In this document: positions 24,561 to 32,821 of the stretch, piece after piece | How the letters are laid out: every line of letters begins with the position of its first letter | Numbering within the stretch: the stretch's first letter is position 1 | Assembly (NCBI GenBank): GCA_030834695.1 | Contig: JAUQXK010000098.1 | Span: 1-51,943 of the forward strand | Direction: 5' to 3' | Length of the DNA: 51,943 nt | DNA from: Desulfobacterales bacterium | Lineage (GTDB): Bacteria > Desulfobacterota > Desulfobacteria > Desulfobacterales > SpSt-501 | The notes under the pieces: generated by a model | The model's database searches: none | Told to the model about the DNA's origin: nothing | What the model saw: the letters and a program-made list of their open reading frames with translations, nothing else | Position numbers and translations under genes: made by a program

Positions 24561-24981
24561 GCTTACGGCCCCACGTTGCCGTTGCCAGGACGGCACCAGT
24601 TGATATCGTCAACCCAAACGTTTAACGAGCGATTAGTTGCCAATAATTTCTATTTTGAACATGAAGCGGTTTCCGGTTTGATAGGTCCTGGCTGAACGCC
24701 GGCATATCGCCTATCAATGCATAGCCTATCTAACCGAAACAAAATAAATAAATTGCATTTAGATTTGACACGGCTTACCCTCGTAGCGTATAAGCCTTGA
24801 TGTGTCAATAATGATATACCTAACAAAGCTGTTATTTATTTCAGATAAGTTCTATATCCGAAAAGAATATTCCTTAAAATATCTGTTTCCAACCTTTAAA
24901 CATAATTTGCGCCGACGGATGACCGCTTCGGACCAACCTCACAAGATATTTCCTGTCGGTGCACCTTAAGGAAAACTGCCC
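24561..24981. other. AT-rich divergent intergenic region
   Basis: About 420 bases, clearly AT-richer than the flanks from 24610 to 24900. It must hold the promoters of the minus-strand hydroxylase operon and the plus-strand MoeA-like gene. A short direct repeat GCCTATC occurs twice near 24709 and 24725. I find no copy of the TATGyC-N6-GrCATA palindrome here. A structured leader precedes the MoeA-like gene (see separate entry). Confidence 0.5.
24908..24963 (+). promoter_or_regulatory. Predicted stem in the leader of the MoeA-like gene
   Basis: TGCGCCGAC (24908-24916) pairs over nine positions (one G-U) with GTCGGTGCA (24955-24963), enclosing 38 bases that contain a small CCG-CTT-CGG hairpin. 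The base of the stem ends a few bases before the AAGGA ribosome site at 24968-24972. The layout would suit a cis-regulatory RNA controlling translation of a molybdopterin protein, but I cannot match it to the Moco riboswitch consensus from memory. Confidence 0.35.
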
Positions 24982-26001
24982 GTGAAATGTGTGTCCGTTC
25001 ATGATGCGGTCGGTATGGTGCTTTGCCACGACGTCACACGCATCGTCCCCGGCCGGGACAAGGGCCCCGCTTTTAAGAAAGGCCATATCATTGCGCCCCA
25101 TGATATCGAACCCCTGCTCGACATGGGCAAGGCCAGCGTCTATGTCTACGATCTTGCAGACGGCTTCATCCATGAAGACGATGCAGCGGTGCGCATCGCA
25201 TCAGCCGCTGCCGGACCCGGCTTGAAGCTGACATCCCCTTCGGAGGGACGGGTCAATCTGACGGCTGCCCGGAACGGATTGCTGAAGGTGAACCCCGCGG
25301 CCCTCATGCAGATCAACTCCGTCGACGACGTAGTTTTTGCGACGCTGCACTCCGATCTGCGCGTCAGCCGCAGTCAGTCCGTGGGCGGCACCCGCATCAT
25401 CCCCTTGGTCACCCGCGAGGAAAACGTCCGGCGGGTCGAATCCATCTGCCGCGACCAGGCTCCGGTGATCCAGGTCAAGGAGCTCCGCTCGCTGCCGGTC
25501 GGCATCGTCACCACCGGCAGCGAAGTCTTTCACGGGCGGATCGAGGACAAGTTCGGCCCGGTCCTGCACGCCAAGTTTGCCGAGTTGAGCTGCCCGGTCC
25601 TGGGCCAGGTATTTGTCTCCGATGACCCCACCCTCACCGCGCAAGCTATCCGGAGATTCATCGACGAGGGTGCCGAGTTGGTGGCCGTGACGGGCGGCAT
25701 GTCCGTGGACCCGGACGATCGCACACCGTCGGCCATAAGCGCTACCGGCGCCAGGGTTGTCACCTACGGCACACCGGTTTTCCCCGGAGCGATGTTCATG
25801 CTGGCTTATTTGGGAACGGTGCCGATCATCGGCCTGCCCGGCTGCGTCATGTATCACCGCACCAGTATCTTCGATCTGGTCGTGCCGCGCATTCTGGCCG
25901 GCGAGGCCCTCACCCGCGCGGATTTCATCTCGCTGGGCTACGGCGGTTACTGTTCGGGTTGCGCAACGTGCACCTACCCCCGCTGCGGGTTCGGAAAATA
26001 A
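24982..26001 (+). CDS. MoeA/MogA-like molybdopterin-binding protein with C-terminal Cys motif
   Basis: 339 residues starting at GTG, with AAGGA nine bases upstream. The MoCF_biosynth fold is at about 170-310: LPVGIVTTGSEVFHGRIEDK, GAELVAVTGGMSVDPDDRTP and IGLPGCVMYHRTSIFDLVVP, corresponding to the molybdopterin-binding and Mg/AMP loops of MoeA/CinA. The N-terminal half is not a typical MoeA domain. The C-terminus has five closely spaced structural Gly/Cys residues (GYCSGCATCTYPRCGFG), four of them Cys, a likely zinc or iron-sulfur site. It probably handles a pterin or metal-insertion step for the Mop enzyme downstream. Confidence 0.85.
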   Translation: MKCVSVHDAVGMVLCHDVTRIVPGRDKGPAFKKGHIIAPHDIEPLLDMGKASVYVYDLADGFIHEDDAAVRIASAAAGPGLKLTSPSEGRVNLTAARNGLLKVNPAALMQINSVDDVVFATLHSDLRVSRSQSVGGTRIIPLVTREENVRRVESICRDQAPVIQVKELRSLPVGIVTTGSEVFHGRIEDKFGPVLHAKFAELSCPVLGQVFVSDDPTLTAQAIRRFIDEGAELVAVTGGMSVDPDDRTPSAISATGARVVTYGTPVFPGAMFMLAYLGTVPIIGLPGCVMYHRTSIFDLVVPRILAGEALTRADFISLGYGGYCSGCATCTYPRCGFGK

Positions 26002-26041
26002 GACAAGGTTCATCGCTGGGCCCATTCGAATGGCGGGAGCC

Positions 26042-26491
26042 ATGAAGCCGAATTCGGAAATCCGACCGGTCGTCCGCCTGCACTTATGGTTGGAAACCCA
26101 CGAAGGCATTTTCTTCGGCCTGGGCCGGATGATGCTATTGAAAAAGATTCATGAAGGCCAATCCCTCAGAAGCGCCGCCAAGTTTCTGGGGATGAGCTAC
26201 CGGGCGGCCTGGGGGAAGATAAAAAACACCGAGAAAGTACTCGGGGTAGCGCTGATTGAAAGAAAAGCCGGACGGCGCGCCGGATACCGGCTCACCGAAG
26301 ATGGCATCGCCCTGATGGTCTGCTTCAACCACTGGTTCAAAGATGTCGAACGCTACGCCCTCCGCCGGGGCAGGAAGATTCTGCCATGCGCCCCCATCGC
26401 TTTCAAAGGAACCTCTTCGAGCAATCCTGTCGATCCGCTGGACGATCCCGTGCAGAAGACCTTTCTTCTGGAAGGTTTTCATAGCCCCTGA
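26042..26491 (+). CDS. ModE-like one-domain transcriptional regulator
   Basis: 149 residues. Residues 10-105 form the winged helix of the ModE N-terminal domain: GIFFGLGRMMLLKKIHEGQS, LRSAAKFLGMSYRAAWGKIK (recognition helix) and VLGVALIERKAGRRAGYRLT. The molbindin effector domains of full ModE are absent; the remaining 40 residues are not recognisable. GGGAG precedes ATG 26042. It stands 225 bases upstream of mop, with a leader duplicated elsewhere. A nearly matching but broken copy lies at 38174-38607 before fdhA. It may control mop or act with a separate Mo/W sensor. Confidence 0.88.
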   Translation: MKPNSEIRPVVRLHLWLETHEGIFFGLGRMMLLKKIHEGQSLRSAAKFLGMSYRAAWGKIKNTEKVLGVALIERKAGRRAGYRLTEDGIALMVCFNHWFKDVERYALRRGRKILPCAPIAFKGTSSSNPVDPLDDPVQKTFLLEGFHSP

Positions 26492-26499
26492 ACGCAGGC

Positions 26500-26716
26500 T
26501 TTGTGTTAATTATAACATATTAGAATTACACGATCATTTTTTCTTTTTAGATTGACAGCCCCACCAGGGTATGCCAAGAAAGACATAGTTTTTCTCCCTA
26601 TTTTGACCACGCCCATGGGCGTCGGCAACGTTTTTCATCCGGAAACCGGACAAGCATCCACTTGCTGGTCCATCGGCCAAACGAAAGCAGGAAGACAAAG
26701 AGGAAGGAGGCCACCC
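26500..26716 (+). promoter_or_regulatory. mop promoter/leader, copy 1 of a duplicated regulatory cassette
   Basis: The first 22 bases, containing TGTGTTAATTATAACATATT, are identical to 38634-38655 upstream of fdhA. Then TTGACA (26552-26557), a CCCCACC block, the palindrome at 26570-26587 and a CCGGAAACCGG hairpin with GCATCC/CATCGGCC text follow in the same order as in the fdhA leader. AAGGAGG at 26704-26710 is the mop ribosome site. The TTGACA-to-palindrome distance (12 intervening bases) is the same in both copies. Confidence 0.7.
26570..26587. promoter_or_regulatory. Mo/W-regulon palindrome upstream of mop (TATGCC-N6-GACATA)
   Basis: Perfect match to TATGyC-N6-GrCATA, 147 bases upstream of the mop ATG and 12 bases after a TTGACA hexamer. 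If that hexamer is a -35 element, the palindrome covers the -10 region, which fits repression. Confidence 0.65.
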
Positions 26717-29452
26717 ATGATCAAGAAGATGCTCCACATAAACGGCATGTCTAAAACCGTCATTGCGGAGCCCGACACGCTCCTATCAGACGTTGTGAGA
26801 GAACAGTTGAAGCTCACCGGGACCAAAGTAGGCTGCGGCCAGGGCCAGTGCGGCTGCTGCTCGGTCATCCTCGATGGCAAGGTCGTCCGTTCTTGCATCA
26901 CCAAGATGAAACGGGTGGAGGACGGGGCCCGGGTCACCACCATCGAGGGCATCGGCACTCCCGACAACCTGCATGCCCTGCAGATGGCTTGGACCGTTCA
27001 CGGCGGCGCTCAGTGCGGGTTCTGCACGCCCGGTTTCATCGTTTCCGCCAAGGCCCTGCTGGACCAGAACAACAAGCCTAGCCGCCAGCAGGTCCGCGAT
27101 TGGTTCCAGAAGCACCGCAACGCCTGCCGCTGCACCGGCTACAAACCGCTGGTGAATGCAGTCATGGACGCCGCCCGGGTGGTGCGCGGCGAAATCACGC
27201 TGAAGGACCTGGCCTTCAAGCTGCCGGAGGACGGCCGAATCTGGGGCACGGCCTATCCGCGGCCCACGGCCGTGGCCAAGGTCACCGGCACCACGGATTA
27301 CGGCGCCGACCTGGGTCTCAAGATGCCGGCCGGCACGCTGCGGCTCGCTCTGGTCCAGGCCAAGGTCTCCCACGCCAGGATCCTCTCCATCGACACCACG
27401 CAGGCCGCGAAGATGCCGGGCGTCGCCAAGGTGATCACCCACAAGGACATCAAGGGCAAGAACCGCATCACCGGCCTGATCACCTTCGCGACCAACAAGG
27501 GCGACGGCTGGGACCGACCCATTTTGTGCGACGACAAGGTCTTCCAGTTCGGCGATGCCATCGCCATCGTGGCGGCGGACACGGAGGAGAATGCCCGCGC
27601 GGCCGCCGAGAAGGTCGTCGTGAAGATCGAGGAGCTGCCCGCCTACATGAGCGCACCGGCCGCCATGGCCGAGGACGCGATGGAGATCCACCCCGGAACG
27701 CCCAACATATACTACGAACAGAAGATCGCCAAAGGCGGCGAAAGCCAGCCCCTGATGAAGTCGGCTGCGCACGTCGTCGAAAACGAATACTACCTGCAGC
27801 GCCAGCCGCACCTCACCATGGAGCCTGACGTTGGCCTCGCCTACTTCGACGAGGAGGGCCGCCTGAGCATCCATTCGAAGAGCATCGGCATCTACCTGCA
27901 TCATGCCATGATCTGCCCGGGCCTCGGCATCGAGCCCGAGAAGCTGCGGATCGTTCAGAATCCGGCGGGCGGGACCTTCGGCTACAAGTTCAGCCCGACC
28001 ATGGAGGCGCTCCTGGGAGTGGCGGCCATCGCCACCGGCAAACCGGTGACCCTGAAATACGACTACTTCCAGCACATTACCTACACCGGCAAACGCTCGC
28101 CCTTCTTCATCAAGCTCAAGTACGGAGCGGACAAGGACGGCAAGATCCTCGCCATGGAAAGCGACTGGATCGTGGATCACGGCCCCTATTCGGAGTTCGG
28201 CGATCTCCTGACCGTACGCGGCGCCCAGTTCATCGGTGCCGGCTACGGGATCCCCAGCATCCGCGGCCGGGGCCAGACCGTTTGCACCAACCACGCCTGG
28301 GGCTCCGCCTTCCGCGCCTACGGCTCCCCGCAGAGCTTTCTCGCCTCCGAGAGCCTCATCGACGACTTGGCCGAAAAGATGGGAATGGACCCGCTGGAGC
28401 TGCGCTACAAGAACGTCTACCGTCCCGGCGCCACAACCCCCACCGGCCAAACGCCGGAGGTCTACAGCTTCCCGGAGATGTTCGACAAGCTGCGTCCCCT
28501 CTACCAGGCCGCCCTCAAGAAGGCCAAGGCCGAGTCGACTCCGGAGAAAAAGAAAGGCGTGGGGATCTCGCTTGGCATCTACGGCTGCGGGCTGGACGGG
28601 CCCGATGGCTCGGAGATCTCGGTCGAACTGACGCCCGACGGGGTTGTTCTGGCCGGATCCTGGGAAGACCATGGCCAAGGGGCCGACATCGGCGCCCTCG
28701 GCACCTGCCACGAGGCCTTGCGCCCGCTGAAGCTCAGTCCGGAAAAGATCCGGCTGCTCATGAACGACACCGCCATGGCCCCCAACAGCGGCCCGTCCGG
28801 CGGCAGCCGCCAGCAGGTGATGACCGGTAACGCCATCAAGAACGGCTGCGAGATGCTGCTCAACGCCATGCGCAAAAAAGACGGCGCCTACCGGACCTAT
28901 GAGGAGATGAAAGCCGAGAACATTCCGATCAAGTACTCCGGGAAGTGGACGGCCTCCATGTGCACCCCTTGCGACGCCAACGCTCAGGGCTCACCGTTCC
29001 CCGTTTACATGTACGGGGTCTTCATGGCCGAGGTGACGGTGGACGCGCAGAGCGGCAAGACCCAAGTGGACAAGTACACGGTCATGGCCGACGTCGGCAA
29101 AATCAACAACAAACTGGCCGTGGACGGCCAGATCTACGGCGGCGTCGCCCAGGGCATCGGGCTTGCCTTGTCGGAGGATTTCGAGGACATTAAGAAGCAC
29201 ACGAACCTTGCGTCCTGCGGCCTCCCGTATGTCAACGACATTCCCGACGCGTTTGAGATCCACTATTTCGAGAACCCGCGGGAGCACGGCCCCTTCGGCG
29301 CCGCCGGTGTCGGCGAACTGCCGCTGACCTCCTCCCACGTGGCGGTGGTCAACGCCATCAAAAACGCCACCGGCGTGCGCATCACCCATCTCCCGGCTCT
29401 GCCGGAGAAAGTACTGGCCGGCTTGAAGGCCTCGCCGAAAAAGAGTAAGTGA
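26717..29452 (+). CDS. mop: Aldehyde oxidoreductase Mop (molybdenum hydroxylase, single chain)
   Basis: 911 residues, nearly the length of Desulfovibrio gigas Mop (907 from memory). Residues 1-75 hold the first 2Fe-2S cluster (CGQGQCGCCSVILDGKVVRSC) and about 100-145 the second (CGFCTPGF ... CRCTGYKPL); there is no FAD domain, as in Mop. The Moco part includes NPAGGTFGYKFSPTME, TNHAWGSAFRAYGSPQSF and SWEDHGQGADIG; the catalytic Glu lies in FGAAGVGELPLT near the C-terminus. It oxidises aldehydes to acids, feeding electrons to flavodoxin or ferredoxin-like carriers. ATG 26717 follows AAGGAGG. It stands directly before the eight-gene operon that starts at 29554, from which it is separated by a strong hairpin. 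Confidence 0.96.
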   Translation: MIKKMLHINGMSKTVIAEPDTLLSDVVREQLKLTGTKVGCGQGQCGCCSVILDGKVVRSCITKMKRVEDGARVTTIEGIGTPDNLHALQMAWTVHGGAQCGFCTPGFIVSAKALLDQNNKPSRQQVRDWFQKHRNACRCTGYKPLVNAVMDAARVVRGEITLKDLAFKLPEDGRIWGTAYPRPTAVAKVTGTTDYGADLGLKMPAGTLRLALVQAKVSHARILSIDTTQAAKMPGVAKVITHKDIKGKNRITGLITFATNKGDGWDRPILCDDKVFQFGDAIAIVAADTEENARAAAEKVVVKIEELPAYMSAPAAMAEDAMEIHPGTPNIYYEQKIAKGGESQPLMKSAAHVVENEYYLQRQPHLTMEPDVGLAYFDEEGRLSIHSKSIGIYLHHAMICPGLGIEPEKLRIVQNPAGGTFGYKFSPTMEALLGVAAIATGKPVTLKYDYFQHITYTGKRSPFFIKLKYGADKDGKILAMESDWIVDHGPYSEFGDLLTVRGAQFIGAGYGIPSIRGRGQTVCTNHAWGSAFRAYGSPQSFLASESLIDDLAEKMGMDPLELRYKNVYRPGATTPTGQTPEVYSFPEMFDKLRPLYQAALKKAKAESTPEKKKGVGISLGIYGCGLDGPDGSEISVELTPDGVVLAGSWEDHGQGADIGALGTCHEALRPLKLSPEKIRLLMNDTAMAPNSGPSGGSRQQVMTGNAIKNGCEMLLNAMRKKDGAYRTYEEMKAENIPIKYSGKWTASMCTPCDANAQGSPFPVYMYGVFMAEVTVDAQSGKTQVDKYTVMADVGKINNKLAVDGQIYGGVAQGIGLALSEDFEDIKKHTNLASCGLPYVNDIPDAFEIHYFENPREHGPFGAAGVGELPLTSSHVAVVNAIKNATGVRITHLPALPEKVLAGLKASPKKSK

Positions 29453-29499
29453 TTGCCGGCATCACCGCGATCGCTGAGGGCTAACGTCAACAGCAGCAA

Positions 29500-29536
29500 A
29501 GCGGCGAACCGCGGGACGACTCCCCGGTTCGCCGCT
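29500..29536 (+). terminator. Perfect 12-bp hairpin between mop and the downstream operon
   Basis: AGCGGCGAACCG (29500-29511) is exactly complementary to CGGTTCGCCGCT (29525-29536) with a 13-base loop. Only three Ts follow (GCATTT), so it is not a textbook intrinsic terminator. It could stop part of the transcription, or protect the 3' end of the mop mRNA and thus set mop high and the maturation-type genes low. Confidence 0.6.
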
Positions 29537-29553
29537 GCATTTAGGCGTGCGCA

Positions 29554-31878
29554 ATGGATCAACAGCAACTGAGGGCCTTGGAGCAGCGCTGCATCCAGGA
29601 GGAGGCGCCGGAGTGCACGGCCGCCTGCCCGATTCATGTGGACGCCCGGGCCTTCGTCGGCCATGTCGCCCGGGGCGAATGGTCGGAAGCCTGGAAGGTC
29701 CTGCACAAAACCATGCCGTTTCCCGGCATCCTGGGCCGGATCTGCGACGCGCCCTGTCGCCAGCGCTGCAAACGCATAGAGGCCGGGGACCCCATTCAAA
29801 TCGGCGAACTCGAGCGCGCCTGCGTGGCGACCCCGCCCCCTCGCTTCCATGTTCAGCCGCTGTCGAGCAAGGCTAAAACTATCGCCGTCGTCGGCAGCGG
29901 GCTGAGCGGGCTGACCGCCGCCTGGGACCTGGCCCGCAAGGGTTATTCCATTCGCATCTTCGAGCCTGGTACGAAACTCGGCGGCCCGCTGAGGAGCATC
30001 CGCGACCGCCGTTTGCCGGAGGCCGCCCTGGAGGAGGAGTTGGAGCGGCTGAGCACCCTCGACGTTACGGTGCACCTGAGCGTCGATGTGGAACCAGCCG
30101 ACTTTCTGGAGCAGTGCATTTCTGAAAACAACGCTGTTTTTCTGAGCCTGGAAAACGCCTCGGGCCGGAATTGGGACATCGCAAGGGATGACGCCGGATG
30201 GATCATAGTAGACCCGATGCTGCATTCCACCCGCCGGGCTGGGGTCTACGGCGGCGGCCGGCCGTCCATGGCGGGCCTTTCCCCGGTGTGGCAGGCGGCC
30301 GAAGGCCGTTGGGCCGCCACGTCCATCGACCGGTTTTTACAGAAGGTCTCGTTGACCGCCGGTCGAGAGAAGGACGGCCCCTATAAAACCCGCCTGTATA
30401 CCAGCTTGGAGGGTGTCGCGGCGCTCCCAAGGGTTGCCGCCGCCGACCCGGAATCAGGCTACTCGATCGACGAGGCCATCTCCGAAGCCAGCCGCTGCCT
30501 GCAGTGCGAATGCCTGGAGTGCGTCAAAGTCTGTGCCTATCTCGAACGCTTCGGCGCCTACCCGCGCAAATACGCCCGCGAGATCTACAACAACGAATCC
30601 ATCGTCATGGGGATGCGACAGGCCAACAAGCTGGTCAACTCCTGCAGCCTCTGCGGACTGTGCGAGCGCGTCTGCCCCGAAGATTTCGCCGTGCAGGACC
30701 TCTGCCTGCAGGCCCGCCGCAGCATGGTGCGACGGGGAAAGGTGCCGCCTTCGGCCCACGAGTTTGCGCTTCAGGACATGCGCTTCAGCCTCAGCGAGCG
30801 CTTTCGCCTCGTGCGCCATGCACCGGGACGCACGCAAAGCGCGCACGCTTTCTTCCCGGGCTGCCAGCTGTGCGCGTCGAGCCCCGGCCAGGTCAAACGG
30901 TTGTACCGGCACCTGATGGAGGGCTTGTCCGGCGGCACGGGTCTGATGCTGGGCTGCTGCGGAGCCCCGGCCTTCTGGGCCGGCCAGGAAGACGAATTCC
31001 ACCGGGTCGCCGAGGAAATTCGTCAGGATTGGGAAGCGCTGGGGCGGCCCCGGCTCATCGCGGCCTGCTCGACTTGCTTTCGCATGTTTGCCGAGCACCT
31101 CCCCGAGGTGCCGACGATCTCCCTGTGGCAGCTGCTGGAAGAAAACGGGCTGCCGCCGTCTTTCGCTTCGGCTTCGCACCGGCCCCTTGCGGTTCACGAC
31201 CCGTGCACCACGCGACCCTACCCGGCCGTCCAGGATGCCGTTCGGCGGCTGCTGCAACGCCAAGGGATTCCGGTGGAGGAACTATCCCTCAGCCGGGACA
31301 AGACCGAATGCTGCGGGTTCGGGGGCCTCATGCAAAACGCGAACCCCGATCTCTCCCGTGAAGTCGCCGCCCGCCGGGCGCGCACCAGCCCGCTGGATTT
31401 TCTAACCTATTGTGCTATGTGCCGGGACAGCCTCGCGTCCGTAGGCAAGCGTGCGCTGCACCTTCTCGATCTCCTCTTCCCGGCCCCGGACGGCGTGGAA
31501 CCGGCGACGCGGCCGCGGCCGGGTTGGTCCGAGCGGCAGGAGAACCGGGCCCGCCTGAAAGACTCCCTGGCGATGGAGCTTTGGGGCGAAAGGCAACCGG
31601 CCATGCAGGCATATGAGCGGATTCGACTGATCATCGCGCCCGAGGTCGCCCGACTCATCGATCGGCGGCGAATTTTGGATGAAGACATCCGTCGGGTCAT
31701 CTTTGCGGCGGAGGAGAGCGGCAAGGTGGCGGTTCACCCTCGGACCGGCCGAATAAAAGCCTGCCATCGGCCCTATCGGGCGACCATCTGGGTGGAGTAC
31801 TCACCGACTCCGGAGGGCTATGTGGTCCACACGGCTTACAGCCACCGCATGGAGGTCATGGGAGGGCCGCGGAGATGA
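29554..31878 (+). CDS. Pyridine nucleotide-disulfide oxidoreductase/dicluster iron-sulfur fusion with CCG domains (DVU_1558-type)
   Basis: 774 residues with an unusual order. Residues 15-90: GltD-like Cys-rich helical domain (CTAACPIHVDARAF, CDAPCRQRCKR). From about 108: an FAD Rossmann motif (IAVVGSGLSGLTAAWDLARK), but the rest of the flavoprotein module is short and I do not see a clear NAD(P) loop. About 315-385: two 4Fe-4S motifs (CLQCECLECVKVC and CSLCGLCERVCP). About 425-640: HdrB/GlpC-like CCG domains (LGCCGAPAFW, ECCGFGGLM). A C-terminal helical domain of about 110 residues ends the chain. It probably moves electrons between thiols, a flavin and a redox partner such as Mop. Its stop overlaps the next start (ATGA). 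Confidence 0.85.
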   Translation: MDQQQLRALEQRCIQEEAPECTAACPIHVDARAFVGHVARGEWSEAWKVLHKTMPFPGILGRICDAPCRQRCKRIEAGDPIQIGELERACVATPPPRFHVQPLSSKAKTIAVVGSGLSGLTAAWDLARKGYSIRIFEPGTKLGGPLRSIRDRRLPEAALEEELERLSTLDVTVHLSVDVEPADFLEQCISENNAVFLSLENASGRNWDIARDDAGWIIVDPMLHSTRRAGVYGGGRPSMAGLSPVWQAAEGRWAATSIDRFLQKVSLTAGREKDGPYKTRLYTSLEGVAALPRVAAADPESGYSIDEAISEASRCLQCECLECVKVCAYLERFGAYPRKYAREIYNNESIVMGMRQANKLVNSCSLCGLCERVCPEDFAVQDLCLQARRSMVRRGKVPPSAHEFALQDMRFSLSERFRLVRHAPGRTQSAHAFFPGCQLCASSPGQVKRLYRHLMEGLSGGTGLMLGCCGAPAFWAGQEDEFHRVAEEIRQDWEALGRPRLIAACSTCFRMFAEHLPEVPTISLWQLLEENGLPPSFASASHRPLAVHDPCTTRPYPAVQDAVRRLLQRQGIPVEELSLSRDKTECCGFGGLMQNANPDLSREVAARRARTSPLDFLTYCAMCRDSLASVGKRALHLLDLLFPAPDGVEPATRPRPGWSERQENRARLKDSLAMELWGERQPAMQAYERIRLIIAPEVARLIDRRRILDEDIRRVIFAAEESGKVAVHPRTGRIKACHRPYRATIWVEYSPTPEGYVVHTAYSHRMEVMGGPRR

Positions 31879-32087
31879 AAGCCGAAAACGTGAGCCCGGA
31901 GGACCTGCAGTGGGTCTGCCGGAAATGCAATCGACCGCTGGAGGCCGGGACCGTCTCCGTCGAATACATGGGCAACCAGTTCACGACCGAGCTCCCCACT
32001 TGCCCGGGTTGCGGGTTTGTGCTGATATCGGAATCGCTGGCACTCGGAAAGATGGCCGAAGTGGAGCAGATCCTGGAAGACAAGTGA
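31875..32087 (+). CDS. Small double-CxxC protein (DVU_1557-type redox protein)
   Basis: 70 residues with two CxxC motifs, CRKC (15-18) and CPGC (about 43-46), the spacing of a zinc ribbon or rubredoxin-like metal site. The rest is WVCRKCNRPLEAGTVSVEYM and a helical tail. It is coupled at both ends (ATGA with the gene before, TGATG with the gene after). From memory this corresponds to the DVU_1557 family, named a redox protein without known reaction. It may be an electron carrier or a metal-binding adaptor for the neighbouring enzymes. Confidence 0.8.
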   Translation: MKAENVSPEDLQWVCRKCNRPLEAGTVSVEYMGNQFTTELPTCPGCGFVLISESLALGKMAEVEQILEDK

Positions 32088-32821
32088 TGGCTGATACGCC
32101 TTCCCTCCCGTTCTACGAATCCTCCGCCATGCTGGCGGTCGGGGGGCCGACCCTTCGGCCGGGTGGCCTGGAGCTCACCAAACGGGCGCTGTCTCTCTGC
32201 GCCTTGCCGGCCGACGCTCGGGTGGCCGACATCGGCTGCGGGGTTGGGGCCACGGTTGACCACCTGCGGCGTCACCACCGGCTTAGGGCCGTGGGTCTCG
32301 ACCGCTCTGCCGGCATGCTCGGCCGCGCCCGGCAGCGGAATCCCGGCCTGCCCCTGCTGAAGGGCGATGCTGCCTGCCTGCCCTTCGAAGACGGCTGCCT
32401 GTCTGCCGTGCTGTGCGAATGCATCCTCACGCTGGTGGCGGACATCGATGCAGCCTGGCGCGAAATCCACCGCGTGCTCAAGCCCGGCGGAATCCTGGTC
32501 CTGACGGACATCTATGCTCGCGCCCCGCACCAAGCAACGGGCCTAACCGCGCTTCCAGAGGCCTCTTGCCTCAGGGGCGCAAGGTCCAGCGACGAGATCG
32601 TGGGCCGGATGCAACGATCCGGGTTCACGCTCCTCGCCTGGGAGGACCACTCCGAGGCCTTGAAGCGCCTGGCAGCCGAACTGGTGCTCGCCTGCGGTTC
32701 GCTGCAGTCGCTCTGGGGAACGACCGACGATCCCGCCAGCGCAACGGCGTGTCCAACCGCCGTGCGTCAAGCCCGCCTCGGGTATTTCCTATCGGTAGCC
32801 CGCAAGGAGGGCATCCCGTGA
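32087..32821 (+). CDS. trsM: SAM-dependent methyltransferase (DVU_1556-type, TrsM)
   Basis: 244 residues of the class I Methyltransf_11 fold: motif I RVADIGCGVGATVDHL, acidic loop AVGLDRSAGML, LPFEDGCLSAVLCECILTLV and the post-II KPGGILVLTDIYAR. ATG 32087 shares its first base with the previous stop (TGATG); the longer upstream frame overlaps two genes and is rejected. The symbol follows PGAP-style naming recalled from memory, where it accompanies the radical SAM protein TrsS. Target of methylation is unknown. Confidence 0.82.
   Translation: MADTPSLPFYESSAMLAVGGPTLRPGGLELTKRALSLCALPADARVADIGCGVGATVDHLRRHHRLRAVGLDRSAGMLGRARQRNPGLPLLKGDAACLPFEDGCLSAVLCECILTLVADIDAAWREIHRVLKPGGILVLTDIYARAPHQATGLTALPEASCLRGARSSDEIVGRMQRSGFTLLAWEDHSEALKRLAAELVLACGSLQSLWGTTDDPASATACPTAVRQARLGYFLSVARKEGIP

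Noticed and set aside
24890-24981. Calling the leader a Moco riboswitch
   Set aside because: I can see a long stem but cannot match the conserved core from memory, so it is only reported as a candidate structure.
26552-26716. Extension of mop to an ATG at 26552
   Set aside because: The extra 55 residues cover the promoter, palindrome and leader; AAGGAGG precedes ATG 26717, and the Mop family starts there.
26786-28711. Very long open frame on the minus strand opposite mop
   Set aside because: Antisense shadow of a high-GC gene: composition is Gly/Ala/Val/Asp-rich with no family motif, and mop on the plus strand is certain.
31820-32086. Longer methyltransferase starting inside the previous two genes
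   Set aside because: It would fully overlap the double-CxxC gene; the TGATG junction at 32085-32089 gives the natural start.
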